Shown here piece after piece: positions 7,407-16,198 of a DNA stretch of 20,977 bases. The notes beneath the pieces were generated by a model that saw nothing but the letters and a program-made list of their open reading frames with translations, was not told where the DNA came from and ran no database searches. Position numbers and translations under genes: made by a program. Source of the stretch: Flavobacterium sp. (lineage in GTDB: Bacteria > Bacteroidota > Bacteroidia > Flavobacteriales > Flavobacteriaceae); the NCBI GenBank assembly GCA_012032075.1, contig JAAURU010000013.1, forward strand, positions 1 to 20,977. The letters are read 5' to 3'. How positions within the stretch are numbered: position 1 is the first letter of the stretch; every line of letters begins with the position of its first letter.

Positions 7407-8525
7407 TTATAATTTTTTAATATAAGTTCTTCTTCTCTTATTAATTTTAGTATCAAAATGTTTCCATAAATTATGAATAGCATTATTTTCTTCTAGTTCT
7501 GGTGTTCTTACACAGGTTTCAATACCTTTAGCTAAACAAACTTTATAATATTCTTCAAAAATAATAGCCGTTACCCCTTTGCTTTGATATTCTTGAGTAA
7601 CACCTATTAAATAAAAAACAATTTCTTTTGAGTTTTTTCTAGCGTTTAAAAGATTGTAAAATCCGAATGGGAATAGTTTTCCATTAGCTTTTTTAAGAGC
7701 TTCACTAAAACCTGGCATAACAATTGCAAAAGCAATCATTTTATTATTTTCATCAACAATAAATTTAATAAATTCTGGATTTATAAAACCAATGTATTTT
7801 TTTTTGAAATACTCTTTTGAATATCATTTATGGGTACAAATGATTGGAGTTTTGAATAGGTTTCATTAAATAAATCAAACATTTGATCTACATAAGGCAT
7901 TATATCTTTTGTCTTTGTAAAATTCAAAGATTTTAATTTATACCTTTCTTTAATTAAATTGCTCATTTTTAAGAAGAAATCAGGGTTTACATTTTTAAAA
8001 GAAAAGCTACTTTCTATATATTCTTTTTCTTTTATAAATCCTAATTTTTCTAAATGTTCTTTATAGTAAGGTAAATTGTACCACGTAACCATATTTCCCA
8101 TTTCTTCAAAACCTTCAATTAGAACTCCAACTTTATCTAAATTTGAAAAACCTATTGGTCCTTCTACGATTTCTAGATCGTGTTTGTTTCCTAATTCATA
8201 AACTTTTTCTAAAAGTGCTTTGGTAACTTCAATATCATCAATTACATCAAACCATCCAAAACGAACTTTGCTCTTTTTCAAAATGTTTACTTCATCCCAA
8301 TTTATAATAGCAGCAACTTTACCTACTGTTTTGTTGTCTTTGTAGGCTAAATAAAAAATGTGCTTCAGCTGTTTGAAAAGCAGGGTTTTTTGTTTTGTCA
8401 AAAGTGGCTAACTCTTCAGAAATAATTGGAGGAATCCAATATGGGTTATTTTTGTATAATTCGAAAGAAAATAAAATATATTCTTTCAATTCTTTTTTTG
8501 TAATGGCTTCTTTTATGGTTATCAT
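7407..8525 (-). CDS. GNAT-like acyltransferase family protein, conserved in flavobacteria (two frameshifts)
   Basis: Read through, the protein is about 373 residues. Its N-terminus is KELKEYILFSFELYKNNPYWIPP-I.EELATFD.TKNPAF, its middle RFGWFDVIDD..EGPIGFSNLDKVGVLIEGF, and its C-terminal half carries VFYLIGVTQEYQSKGVTAIIFEEYY. The last segment resembles GNAT motif A (Q.KG..). I remember homologues across Flavobacteriaceae, usually annotated as hypothetical or N-acetyltransferase-like; the substrate is unknown. Break 1 is at the A run 8353-8358: six bases, where five would restore EAHFYLAYKDNK. Break 2 is at the T run 7797-7805: nine bases, where ten would restore ISKKKYIGFINPEF. The ATG at 8525 is one base after the stop of the outer-membrane gene, so the two are co-transcribed. 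Confidence 0.75.
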
Positions 8526-8526
8526 T

Positions 8527-9529
8527 CTATTTTTTCTGAACTTTGCCTATTCTTTTTCTTTTTTCGTTAAAAATTTTTTCAAATTCTTTTTCTCTCTTTT
8601 TTTTCTCTTTAAATTGTCTTTTCTTCATTTTGTTTTCTGTTTTGCTACCATCTTCTTGTTCGAGTTTTACTTCTTTATAATTTGCATCAAAACGCCATGA
8701 AAAACCAGCACCAAAATTAAAAAGAGCAGGAGTATCTTTGATGTTTTTTCCAAGAGAAACATCCACCTGCATATCGCTTGTGATTAAGTAGGCTGCTCCA
8801 CCTCTAAACACACCATCAGCATAATAATCTCCTTTATAACCTTGATTTTCTACAAAACCAGACCATCTTCTATTGAATCCTCTAGTAAGAGTTACAATAT
8901 AGTTTAAAGAAGCTAAGTCAGAACCTATTTTATCATACATAAAATTAGTTACTAAAACCCATCTTGAGCCAAAATTATTTTGTGTAATTAACATTGCTTT
9001 TGGACTAACAATAGGTTCTTTAATATTTGGAGCAAAATTAAAAGGATTGTCTGAAAAATTAAGATGAATACCCGCATAACCAGATAAAGCTGGAATTAAT
9101 TGTCTCCATTTGAATCTATGATTAGCTTTCCAACTATATAGATTATCTTTTTCTTCAAAGTTTTTGTAAGGATCATAAAATAAATATTTAGCTCCTATTA
9201 TTGTTTCTTTTAAGGCAGAACGATTTTCACTTAAAAAACTGTTTCATACTTATCATTTGATATTGTAATTCTAAACTAAATTCTAATTGTTCAAAAAATA
9301 ATCCATATCTAATATCTAGTTCTGCAATAGCTCCATTTGCATTATATTTTAATTTTGAATGGTCTTCATTTTGAAAACTCAAACCCGTTTCAGTTTGAAA
9401 TACAGTTTTACCTATGGAATAAGCCATCATGGATTTTCCCGGACGATTAGAGTTTATATCATCTGTATATTGAGCAAATTGCAATTGGTAAACAAAGAAT
9501 AATAAGAATATTAATTTTAATTTTTTCAT
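8527..9529 (-). CDS. Outer-membrane beta-barrel 'transporter' (phenol MetA-like family), one frameshift
   Basis: This is a predicted outer-membrane protein of about 334 residues. It has a signal peptide ending near YQLQFAQ, then YTDDINSNRPGKSMMAYSIGKTVFQTETG, typical of the Phenol_MetA_deg-like 'transporter' proteins of flavobacteria. Amphipathic strands follow (SWKANHRFKWRQLIPALSGYAGIHLNFSDNPF; RGFNRRWSGFVENQGYKGDYYADGVFRGGAAYL; FGAGFSWRFDANYK). A lysine/glutamate-rich tail (KMKKRQFKEKKKREKEF..) follows the last strand. The frame breaks at the A run 9233-9238: six bases, where five would restore KQFLSENRSALKETIIGAKYLF. The transported substrate cannot be told from sequence. The gene has its own promoter at 9600-9629 and leads a two-gene operon with the GNAT-like gene. 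Confidence 0.78.
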
Positions 9530-9599
9530 TTGTTGTTTATTTTATTTGATGTTCATGTATAGGCATTTTTAGTCATTTACACAAACGTTTGGTTATTAG

Positions 9600-9629
9600 C
9601 AAAGATTGTTTGTTTGAAATTATTTCCAA
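9600..9629 (-). promoter_or_regulatory. Promoter of the outer-membrane protein/GNAT-like operon
   Basis: On the minus strand, TTG (9629-9627) is followed after exactly 19 bases by AATCTTTG (9607-9600), one mismatch from TAnnTTTG. The spacing fits the Bacteroidota sigma-70 consensus. The leader to the ATG at 9529 would be about 65 bases. Confidence 0.6.
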
Positions 9630-9689
9630 AAATAGTATTTTTATAATAATTTTAAGAAACAATAGTACGCTTTTCTCTACTAATATTCA

Positions 9690-9697
9690 TACTTTTG
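9690..9697 (+). promoter_or_regulatory. -7 promoter element for the DUF4834 gene
   Basis: TACTTTTG matches TAnnTTTG 20 bases before the ATG at 9717, so the leader would be only about 12-14 bases. No TTG is seen at the -33 position. Confidence 0.45.
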
Positions 9698-9716
9698 AAT
9701 TTTAAATTGATTAAAA

Positions 9717-9989
9717 ATGGAAATAGCATCTTTCACAGGCTTTGTTAAAACGTTAGTTTACATAATTTTATTTTACTATTTGTTTAAATTTTTAATACGA
9801 ATATTTGCACCAATTTTGATGAAAACTGCTGTAAATAAAATGCAACAAAAAATGCAAGAACAAATGAATCAACAATTTGGGCAACATCAATCTCAATCAA
9901 ATACACACTCACAACAATCGAAAACTAAAGAAATGCCAAAAGAAAAAAAGAAAGTAGGTGAGTATGTTGATTTTGAGGAAATAAACTAA
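9717..9989 (+). CDS. DUF4834 family small membrane protein
   Basis: The 90-residue protein has one N-terminal membrane segment (FVKTLVYIILFYYLFKFLIRIFAPIL, about 8-34). A glutamine/methionine-rich, probably coiled stretch follows (NKMQQKMQEQMNQQFGQHQSQ), then a charged tail ending KKKVGEYVDFEEIN. The membrane segment plus the VGEYVDFEEI ending matches the DUF4834 family of Bacteroidota as I remember it. Its function is unknown. The gene is intact, has its own -7 element and terminator, and so appears monocistronic ahead of the YfhO gene. Confidence 0.85.
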   Translation: MEIASFTGFVKTLVYIILFYYLFKFLIRIFAPILMKTAVNKMQQKMQEQMNQQFGQHQSQSNTHSQQSKTKEMPKEKKKVGEYVDFEEIN

Positions 9990-10010
9990 AAATTTTAAAA
10001 ATTGAGTTAT

Positions 10011-10040
10011 AAAGGATATTATTGCAATATCCTTTTTTTT
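10011..10040 (+). terminator. Rho-independent terminator after the DUF4834 gene
   Basis: The 10-bp perfect stem AAAGGATATT (10011-10020) pairs with AATATCCTTT (10026-10035) around the loop ATTGC, followed by T residues to 10040. It starts 21 bases after the stop codon. Confidence 0.88.
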
Positions 10041-10051
10041 ATTTACCTTAG
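10022..10051 (+). promoter_or_regulatory. Promoter of the YfhO gene, nested in the preceding terminator
   Basis: TTG at 10022-10024 lies in the terminator loop and is followed after exactly 19 bases by TACCTTAG (10044-10051), one mismatch from TAnnTTTG. The leader to the ATG at 10079 would be about 20 bases. The exact spacing is the main support. Confidence 0.55.
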
Positions 10052-10078
10052 CATTTTATTATAGTTATCTAATTTCCA

Positions 10079-12547
10079 ATGAAAAAAATACAGTCTTTAT
10101 TACCTCATTTTCTAGCCATTTTTGGATTTCTTTTAGTTGCATTGATTTATTTTTATCCAGTTTTAGAAGGAAAAAAATATATCAATCTGATATTGTTCAA
10201 TATACTGGAATGGCAAAAGAACAAAATGATTTTAGAAAAGAAACAAATGAAGAACCCTATTGGACTAATAGAGCTTTTGGTGGAATGCCTACTTATCAAT
10301 TAGGTGCAAATTACCCTCATAATTATGTTAAAAAATTAGATTCATTATTGCGTTTTTTACCTAGACCTGCCGATTACTTATTTTTATATTTCTTAGGCTT
10401 TTATATTTTATTAATGGTTTTAAAAATTGATCCACTGAAAGCTTTTTTTGGAGCCTTAGCTTTTGGTTTTTCAACTTATTTAATCATTATTTTAGGTGTT
10501 GGTCATAATGCAAAAGCACATGCGATTGCTTATATGCCTATGGTTTTAGCAGGAGTTTTATTGGTTTTCCAAAGAAAATATATTTTAGGAGGAATTCTAA
10601 CCATGATTGCTACAGCTTTGGAAATACAAGCGAATCACTTTCAAATGACCTATTATCTATTATTATTACTTCTAATTGTAGGTATATTTTATGTTTATCA
10701 ATTCATCAATGAAAAAGCATTCAAAGATTTAGGAAAGACATTAGGGGTTTTTGCAATTGCTGGCTTATTAGCAATAGGAGCCAATGCAACTAATTTATTG
10801 GCAACTTCAGAATATGCTAAATTTTCCACACGCGATAAAAGTGAATTAACTTTTTAATGAAGATGGTTCTCCAAAGAAAGATGGCAATGCAATGAGTTAT
10901 GAATACATAACAGAATATAGTTATGGTAAAGCAGAAAGCTTAAATTTACTTGCACCACGATTATTTGGAGGTTCAAATCATGAAGATTTAGGTGTAGATT
11001 CTGAGATGTATCGTTTCATGGAACAGCAAGGTGTTCCTCCTTATCAAGCTAGAAACATTGTAAAAGAAATGCCAACATATTGGGGAGACCAGCCTATAGT
11101 TGCTGCACCTGCTTATATTGGGATAGTTGTATTTTTCTTTTTCGTTTTAGCATTATTCATTAGTAAAAATAAGAAAATAAAATATGCATTACTTACAGGA
11201 GCTATTTTATCATTATTGCTTTCTTGGGGAAAAAATTTCGCTTTCCTAACTGATTTTTTTATTAATTATGTTCCAATGTATAATAAGTTTAGAGCAGTTT
11301 CTTCTATACAAGTTATATTAGAATTGTGTGTTCCTGCTTTAGCAATTATAGGTTTATATCAATTTTTTAAGTTGGATGATAAAAAAACACAATGGAATTA
11401 CCTTTGGAAAACAGGAGCAATTGTTTTCGGAATATTAGCCACATTATTCATATTTAAAGGTTCTTTCAATTTCACTGGAGGAAATAATGATTATTATGCT
11501 CAAAATTATGGTCCAGAATTTATTGAAGCTTTGAAAAAAGATAGAATGTCTTTATATACAAATGATATTTTGCGTTCTATGGGCTTTGTTTTAGTGGTTT
11601 TTGGAACACTATTTCTACATACTAAAAATGCTTTGAAAGAAATTTTAACTGTAATTGTGGTAGGTTTATTAATGTGTAGTGATTTATTTTTTATTGCCAA
11701 AAACTATGTAGATAAAGATGATTTTAGACCAGCTAGAGAAATGAACGAACCTTTCCAACCAACAGAAGCTGATGCTAAAATTTTGCAAGACACTTCACAT
11801 TTTAGGGTTTTTGAAATAGCAGGACAATTGAGTAGTGCTAGAAGTTCTTATTTTCATAAATCAATAGGTGGTTACCATGCTGCAAAACCTAGAAGAATGC
11901 AACAATTGTTTGATTACCAAATTGCCAAAAATAATGTAAACGTTTTAAATATGCTAAACGTAAAATATGTTATTCAAACCGATGAAAAAGGAGCACCAAT
12001 AGCACTGGAAAATCCTGCAGCAAATGGAAATGCTTGGTTTGTTGAAAAAATAAAAATAGTAAATTCAGCGGATGAAGAAATGAAAGCTTTGGAAACTATA
12101 AATAGTAAAAATGAAGTTTTAATCAATCAAAAAGATAGTGAAATATATTTGAACAATTTTGCTACAAATCCAATAGCTAAAATTTTAAAGCAAAATTTTA
12201 ATGTAGATTCTTTATCAACAATTAAATTAGATATCTATAAACCAAATTATCTAAAATATACCTCAAAGAATTCTAGTGATGGTTTTGCGGTATTCTCAGA
12301 AATGTACTATAAAAGCGGATGGAAAGCAACTATAGATGGAAATGAATTACCAATTTTTAGAGCTAATTATGTTTTAAGGGGTCTTCAAATTCCTGCTGGG
12401 GAACATACCATTGAATTCAAGTTTGAACCACAAGTGGTGAAAACAGGAAGTTCCATTGCCTTAATGAGTTCTATAGGAATGATTTTGTTGATTATTGGAG
12501 GAGTTTATTTTGGAACTAGAAAAGAGAAACCAGAAGTTAGAAAATAG
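10079..12547 (+). CDS. YfhO family membrane protein (two frameshifts)
   Basis: This is a polytopic inner-membrane protein of about 822 residues. The N-terminal membrane segment (LLPHFLAIFGFLLVALIYFYPVL) is followed by the periplasmic family signature SDIVQYTGMAKEQNDFR..EEPYWTNRAFGGMPTYQLGA. About ten further membrane segments come next, then a soluble C-terminal domain (FAVFSEMYYKSGWKATIDG..I.RANYVLRGLQIPAGEHTIEFKF) and a last membrane helix. YfhO proteins are thought to act in glycan or lipid-linked sugar transfer at the envelope. The adjacent glycosyltransferase and flippase fit that role. Break 1 is the A run 10171-10177 (seven; eight restores EGKKIYQSDIVQY). Break 2 is the T run 10851-10855 (five; four restores SELTFNEDGSPKKDG). 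The last codons and the stop lie inside a heptamer array. Confidence 0.85.
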
Positions 12548-12601
12548 AAAATAGAACAGAGAACAAAGAACAGAGAACAAAGAACAGAGAAAAAAGAGAA
12601 T
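12525..12601 (+). repeat. Heptanucleotide tandem array, 11 units, running across the YfhO stop codon
   Basis: The units are AGAAACC, AGAAGTT, AGAAAAT (twice), then AGAACAG and AGAACAA alternating five times, AGAAAAA and AGAGAAT. All are exactly 7 bp with no gap. The first three units encode the C-terminal residues of the YfhO protein and its stop TAG (12545-12547) sits across units 3 and 4. TAG also occurs at 12538 and 12552, so all three frames are closed within 17 bases. Confidence 0.9.
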
Positions 12602-12642
12602 TAATTAATTTCTTTTGACTTTAGCCAATAGATTTTATATAA

Positions 12643-12811
12643 ATGGAAGAAAGTAAGCTAAATAATGAAAGCCCTGAAATTAAAGAAGCTAAAAGAATAG
12701 CTGAAACTAAGAAACTTTTCTTATGAAGAAAGATTACATCGATTGCTAGTTTTGATGGAGCTTTCTTATGCTTTAAAAAATGCTCCTAGAATAGATAAAA
12801 ACAAGTTGTAA
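12643..12811 (+). CDS. Small hypothetical protein, about 55 residues (one frameshift)
   Basis: The ATG at 12643 opens MEESKLNNESPEIKEAKRIA and, as read, stops after KKLFL. Removing one T from the run 12716-12719 gives a continuous, highly charged helical protein ending RLLVLMELSYALKNAPRIDKNKL with TAA at 12809-12811. The same one-base, A/T-run kind of break affects the neighbours, which makes a real short gene more likely than chance. I do not recognise a family. No membrane segment or signal peptide is visible. It follows the YfhO gene and its repeat array by 95 bases and may be read on the same transcript. Confidence 0.5.
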
Positions 12812-12825
12812 TTTCTAACATGTAA

Positions 12826-13343
12826 ATGAAACTAACTATTGTAAATAAATCCTATTTAATAAGAACTTTATCTTGTTTAAGTTTTATATTGTTTTATGTC
12901 CGCTATTCCAAACATGTTCAAATGATAGTATAAAAAAATTGCCTAAATATAGAGGTTTAAATAGTGTTTATGAAAAAGAAAAATTTTTGATTAAAAGTCA
13001 AGATGATTTTACTTTTAACACATATGAACTTGCTTACATGACGTTCATAGAGTTTGAGATTAATGCTTTATTAGAATTTGATTTTTATATTTCCATATTA
13101 ATGGATTTTATTATTATTATTTCATTTTTCATTTTCTATTATTCATATAATAATGATTTTTATATGGTAAGAAAATTAGTATTTATTAGTATTTTGCTTT
13201 TATTAATCTATACTTTTTATATTATATATGATTCAACAATAAAAGAATTTTCACAAATTAAATTTGGATATTACTTGTTATTAATAAACTTAATACTAAT
13301 GATTTATTTTTCAGATAAATTAATAAAAAAAACAAAAAATTAA
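12826..13343 (+). CDS. Unknown membrane protein with lipoprotein-like N-terminus (one frameshift)
   Basis: Read from ATG 12826, the protein begins MKLTIVNKSYLIRTLSCLSF. With one T added to the run 12892-12895 it continues ILFLCPLFQTCSNDSIKKL, a hydrophobic leader ending in a relaxed lipobox (FQTC). About 173 residues result. Three membrane segments follow: ISILMDFIIIISFFIFYYSY, LVFISILLLLIYTFYIIYDS and YYLLLINLILMIYFS. Without the correction the open part starts at 12873. I do not recognise the family. The coding is more A/T-rich than its neighbours, and its stop codon overlaps the putative start of the glycosyltransferase. It may be a recent arrival between genes of the glycan group; this is inference. 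Confidence 0.6.
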
Positions 13344-14634
13344 ATCTCAAAGAAAAATACTAATCATTTCCTATTATTGGCCTCCAGCTGGAGGACCAGG
13401 AGTGCAACGTTGGTTAAAATTTGTAAAATATTTACCAGAATTTGGTTTTCAACCACACGTTTATATTCCAGAAAATCCTACATATCCTCTTATAGATGAA
13501 AAACTACTAAATGAAGTTTCAGCTGATGCAATTATTGTAAAAAAGAAGATTTTTGAACCGTATGGATTAGCTTCCGTTTTTCAAAAAAGAAAACAAAAAA
13601 AATAAGTTCAGGGATAATTCCAAATCAAAAGAAGCAATCTTTGGTCGAAAAAACGATGCTTTGGATAAGAGGAAATCTATTTATTCCTGATGCTCGTATT
13701 TTTTGGGTAAAACCATCGGTCAATTTTTTAAAAAAGTATCTTCAGGAAAATGAAATTGATACAGTTATAACGACTGGTCCACCACATAGTTTGCATCTCA
13801 TTGGATTACAATTAAAGAAAGACTTAAATATCAATTGGATAACCGATTTCCGTGACCCTTGGACAACTATTGGGTATCATAAACAATTAAAATTAAGCAA
13901 TTGGGCTTCAAAAACACACAAAAAACTAGAAAACGAAGTTTTGAATAGTTGTGATTCGATTATTGTAACTTCTGAAAATACTAAAAAAGAATTTGAAGTT
14001 ATTACAAAACAACCAATAGAAGTAATTACCAATGGTTATGATGTGGAAAAGATAATTAAGAAACCTTTGGATACCAAATTTACATTGGCTCATATTGGTT
14101 CATTTTTATCAGAAAGAAATCCTGAAATTTTTATGGCAATCTTTAGCAGAATTAGTTATTGAATATGAAGCATTTGCAGTAAAATTTCAGTTGAAATTAA
14201 TTGGTGCAGTTAGTAATGAAGTTTTAGAAAGTATTTCTAACTATAATTTGACTTCATTTGTAAATCATTTAGGCTATATTTCACATGGAGAAGCTTTGCA
14301 AGAACAAAGAAGTTCGCAAGTTTTACTATTGGTTGAAATAGATTCAGAGGAGACAAAATGCAGTTATTCCAGGAAAATTGTTTGAATATATGATTCGGAA
14401 AGACCTATTTTAGCAATTGGTCCAAATGATACTGACTTTGAGAAAATTTTAAAAGAAACAAACTCAGGAGTTTTCTTTAATTACCAAGAAAAAGAAAAGT
14501 TGAAACACTATCTTTTAAAATGCTTTACTTTGTATCAAGAAAATAATTTAAAGTCATTTCCTGTTGGTTTGCAACAATATAGTAGAAAAAGTCTAACTAA
14601 AAAACTTTCAAAAATTCTAATTTCTGAATTCTAA
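13339..14634 (+). CDS. Glycosyltransferase family 4-type protein (four frame breaks, no standard start)
   Basis: Read through, this is a ~430-residue GT-B enzyme that would use a nucleotide sugar in surface-glycan synthesis. The N-terminus KILIISYYWPPAGGPGVQRW-LKFVKYL is the classic acceptor-side start of such enzymes. TDFRDPWTTIGYHK, VITNGYDVEK (middle) and the donor-side IPGKLFEY..ERPILAIGPNDTD follow. Breaks are at: the A run 13595-13602 (add A, giving KQKKISSGIIPNQ); the T run 14128-14132 (remove T, giving PEILWQSLAEL); near 14355-14360 (one extra base before AVIPGKLFEY); and TT at 14394-14395 (add T, giving YMISERP). The family start would fall at ATT 13339 (followed by KSQRKILIIS). GTG at 13402 is the first standard codon, but it lies inside the conserved glycine-rich loop. 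The stop is within a heptamer array, 14 bases before the flippase. Confidence 0.85.
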
Positions 14635-14642
14635 CTTCTAAT
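14615..14642 (+). repeat. Heptanucleotide tandem array, 4 units, across the glycosyltransferase stop codon
   Basis: The units TTCTAAT, TTCTGAA, TTCTAAC and TTCTAAT are contiguous. They encode the last residues of the glycosyltransferase (KILISEF), and its TAA stop (14632-14634) is in the third unit. The stop triplets at 14618, 14625, 14632 and 14639 fall in all three frames. Confidence 0.75.
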
Positions 14643-14648
14643 TTTATC

Positions 14649-16109
14649 ATGGGTATTGTAATCAACCAATCCATAAAAAATACCATCATTACTTACATTG
14701 GCTTTGCTATAGGAGCTGTAAATACACTATATATGTATGTTCAGTTTTTAGGTGATACCTATTATGGTTTAGTAGGTTACATACTTTCTTCTGCCAATAT
14801 TTTAATGCCTTTAATGGCTTTTGGAGTACATAATACCTTGGTGAAATATTTTAATGAGTACAAAACAGAAAAAGAAAAAGCTGAATTTCTGACTTTTATT
14901 TTGTTTTTACCTTTACTATTAATCATCCCTTTTTCAGTAATAGCTTATTTTGGTTATCATCAAATTGCCATACTCTTGTCAAGAGAAAACGGTATTGTTT
15001 ACGAATACATTTGGCAAATTCCTGTCATAGGTTTATCTATGGGTTATTTTGAGATTTTTTATGCTTGGGTAAAAGTACATTTGCAATCGGTTTTAGGTAA
15101 TTTTATAAAAGAGGTTTTATTAAGAATCTTAGTCAGTATTTCATTATTTGCAGTTTATTTCAATTGGATAACTCCTGTTCAGTTTGTTTATACTTTAATG
15201 GGAATTTATCTTTTTTCAATGCTTTTAATGAAATGGATTGCTTATAAAGTACGATTTCCATCTTTTACTTTTGTTTTACCAAAAAACGTAAAAGCTATAA
15301 TTACCTATAGTTTGTTTATCATTTTAACAGGTGGAATTGCCAATTTATTCCTTGAAATAGATAAGTTTATGTTGAATTGGTATGTAAAAATTGAGAACAT
15401 TGCTTATTATTCGGTTGCTATTTTTATTGCTACTGTTATTGCAGTGCCAAGTAGAGCGATGCACCAAATTACCTATCCTATTACAGCTAAATTAATGAGC
15501 GAAAACAAGTATGATGAGTTGAATGTACTTTATAAAAAAACATCCATTACTTTGCAAATTATTGGAGGCTTGATTTTAATTGGGATTTTGGCAAACATAG
15601 AACAATTGTATTTGTTGTTACCAAAGGAATATGCTGGTGGAATTTTTGTGGTTTTTACCATAGGTTTATCTAAATATTTCGATTTAATTTTGGGAAATAA
15701 TAACGCAATTATTTTCAATTCGAAATATTATAGAACAGTACTTTTTTTAGGTGTTTTATTGCTATTAGTTACAGTTGGTTTAAATATGATATTTATTCCG
15801 TTATATGGTTTAAAAGGAACAGCTTTTGCAACATTGTTGTCTATAACTTTATATAGTTTGTCCAAATTACTATTTGTAGTATTTAAAATGAAGTTATTTC
15901 CGTTTTCGATAAATACATTAAAATCTTTTGGAGTATTAGTACTTACTTTTTTAGTTTTTTATTTTTGGAATTTTGGGTTTAACCCAATGGTAAATATCGT
16001 ATTAAAATCTACTTTAATAACTATTTTCTATGTTGGAATTTCTTATTATCTAAGGCTTTCAGCAGATATTAATAGTGTCATTGATAAATTTGTAAAGAAA
16101 ATCATATAA
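14649..16109 (+). CDS. Polysaccharide flippase (Wzx/MATE-like oligosaccharide transporter)
   Basis: The 486-residue integral membrane protein has about 12-14 hydrophobic segments spread over its length. It begins with a family-typical amphipathic start MGIVINQSIKNTIITYIGFAIGAVNTLYMY. Such proteins move lipid-linked oligosaccharides across the inner membrane for O-antigen, capsule or exopolysaccharide assembly. Features in agreement are FGVHNTLVKYF in the first loop, FLEIDKFMLNWY in the middle, and IIFNSKYYRTVLFLGVLLLLVTVGLN before the last helices. The frame is intact, unlike the glycosyltransferase that precedes it by 14 bases and is presumably co-transcribed. The transported sugar cannot be inferred. 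Confidence 0.9.
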   Translation: MGIVINQSIKNTIITYIGFAIGAVNTLYMYVQFLGDTYYGLVGYILSSANILMPLMAFGVHNTLVKYFNEYKTEKEKAEFLTFILFLPLLLIIPFSVIAYFGYHQIAILLSRENGIVYEYIWQIPVIGLSMGYFEIFYAWVKVHLQSVLGNFIKEVLLRILVSISLFAVYFNWITPVQFVYTLMGIYLFSMLLMKWIAYKVRFPSFTFVLPKNVKAIITYSLFIILTGGIANLFLEIDKFMLNWYVKIENIAYYSVAIFIATVIAVPSRAMHQITYPITAKLMSENKYDELNVLYKKTSITLQIIGGLILIGILANIEQLYLLLPKEYAGGIFVVFTIGLSKYFDLILGNNNAIIFNSKYYRTVLFLGVLLLLVTVGLNMIFIPLYGLKGTAFATLLSITLYSLSKLLFVVFKMKLFPFSINTLKSFGVLVLTFLVFYFWNFGFNPMVNIVLKSTLITIFYVGISYYLRLSADINSVIDKFVKKII

Positions 16110-16115
16110 ATGTAA

Positions 16116-16148
16116 AATCCTGCTTCACATTGCTGCTCCACAGGACTT
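16116..16148. repeat. Dyad-ended element between convergent genes
   Basis: AATCCTG (16116-16122) and CAGGACTT (16141-16148) form inverted ends around TTCACATTGCTGCTC. The minus-strand form, AGTCCTG-TGGAGCAGC..GAAGCAGGATT, recalls a short intergenic repeat I have seen in flavobacterial genomes. A role as a weak bidirectional terminator is possible, but it lacks a T tract. Confidence 0.35.
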
Positions 16149-16198
16149 TAACAAACAAACTAAACCAACCAAAACTATTTATGAAATCTTGAGACTAA

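Noticed and set aside
8395..8700. Plus-strand open frame of 101 codons, very F-rich
   Set aside because: It straddles the end of one minus-strand gene and the K/E-rich tail of another; the phenylalanines are complement of lysine and glutamate codons.
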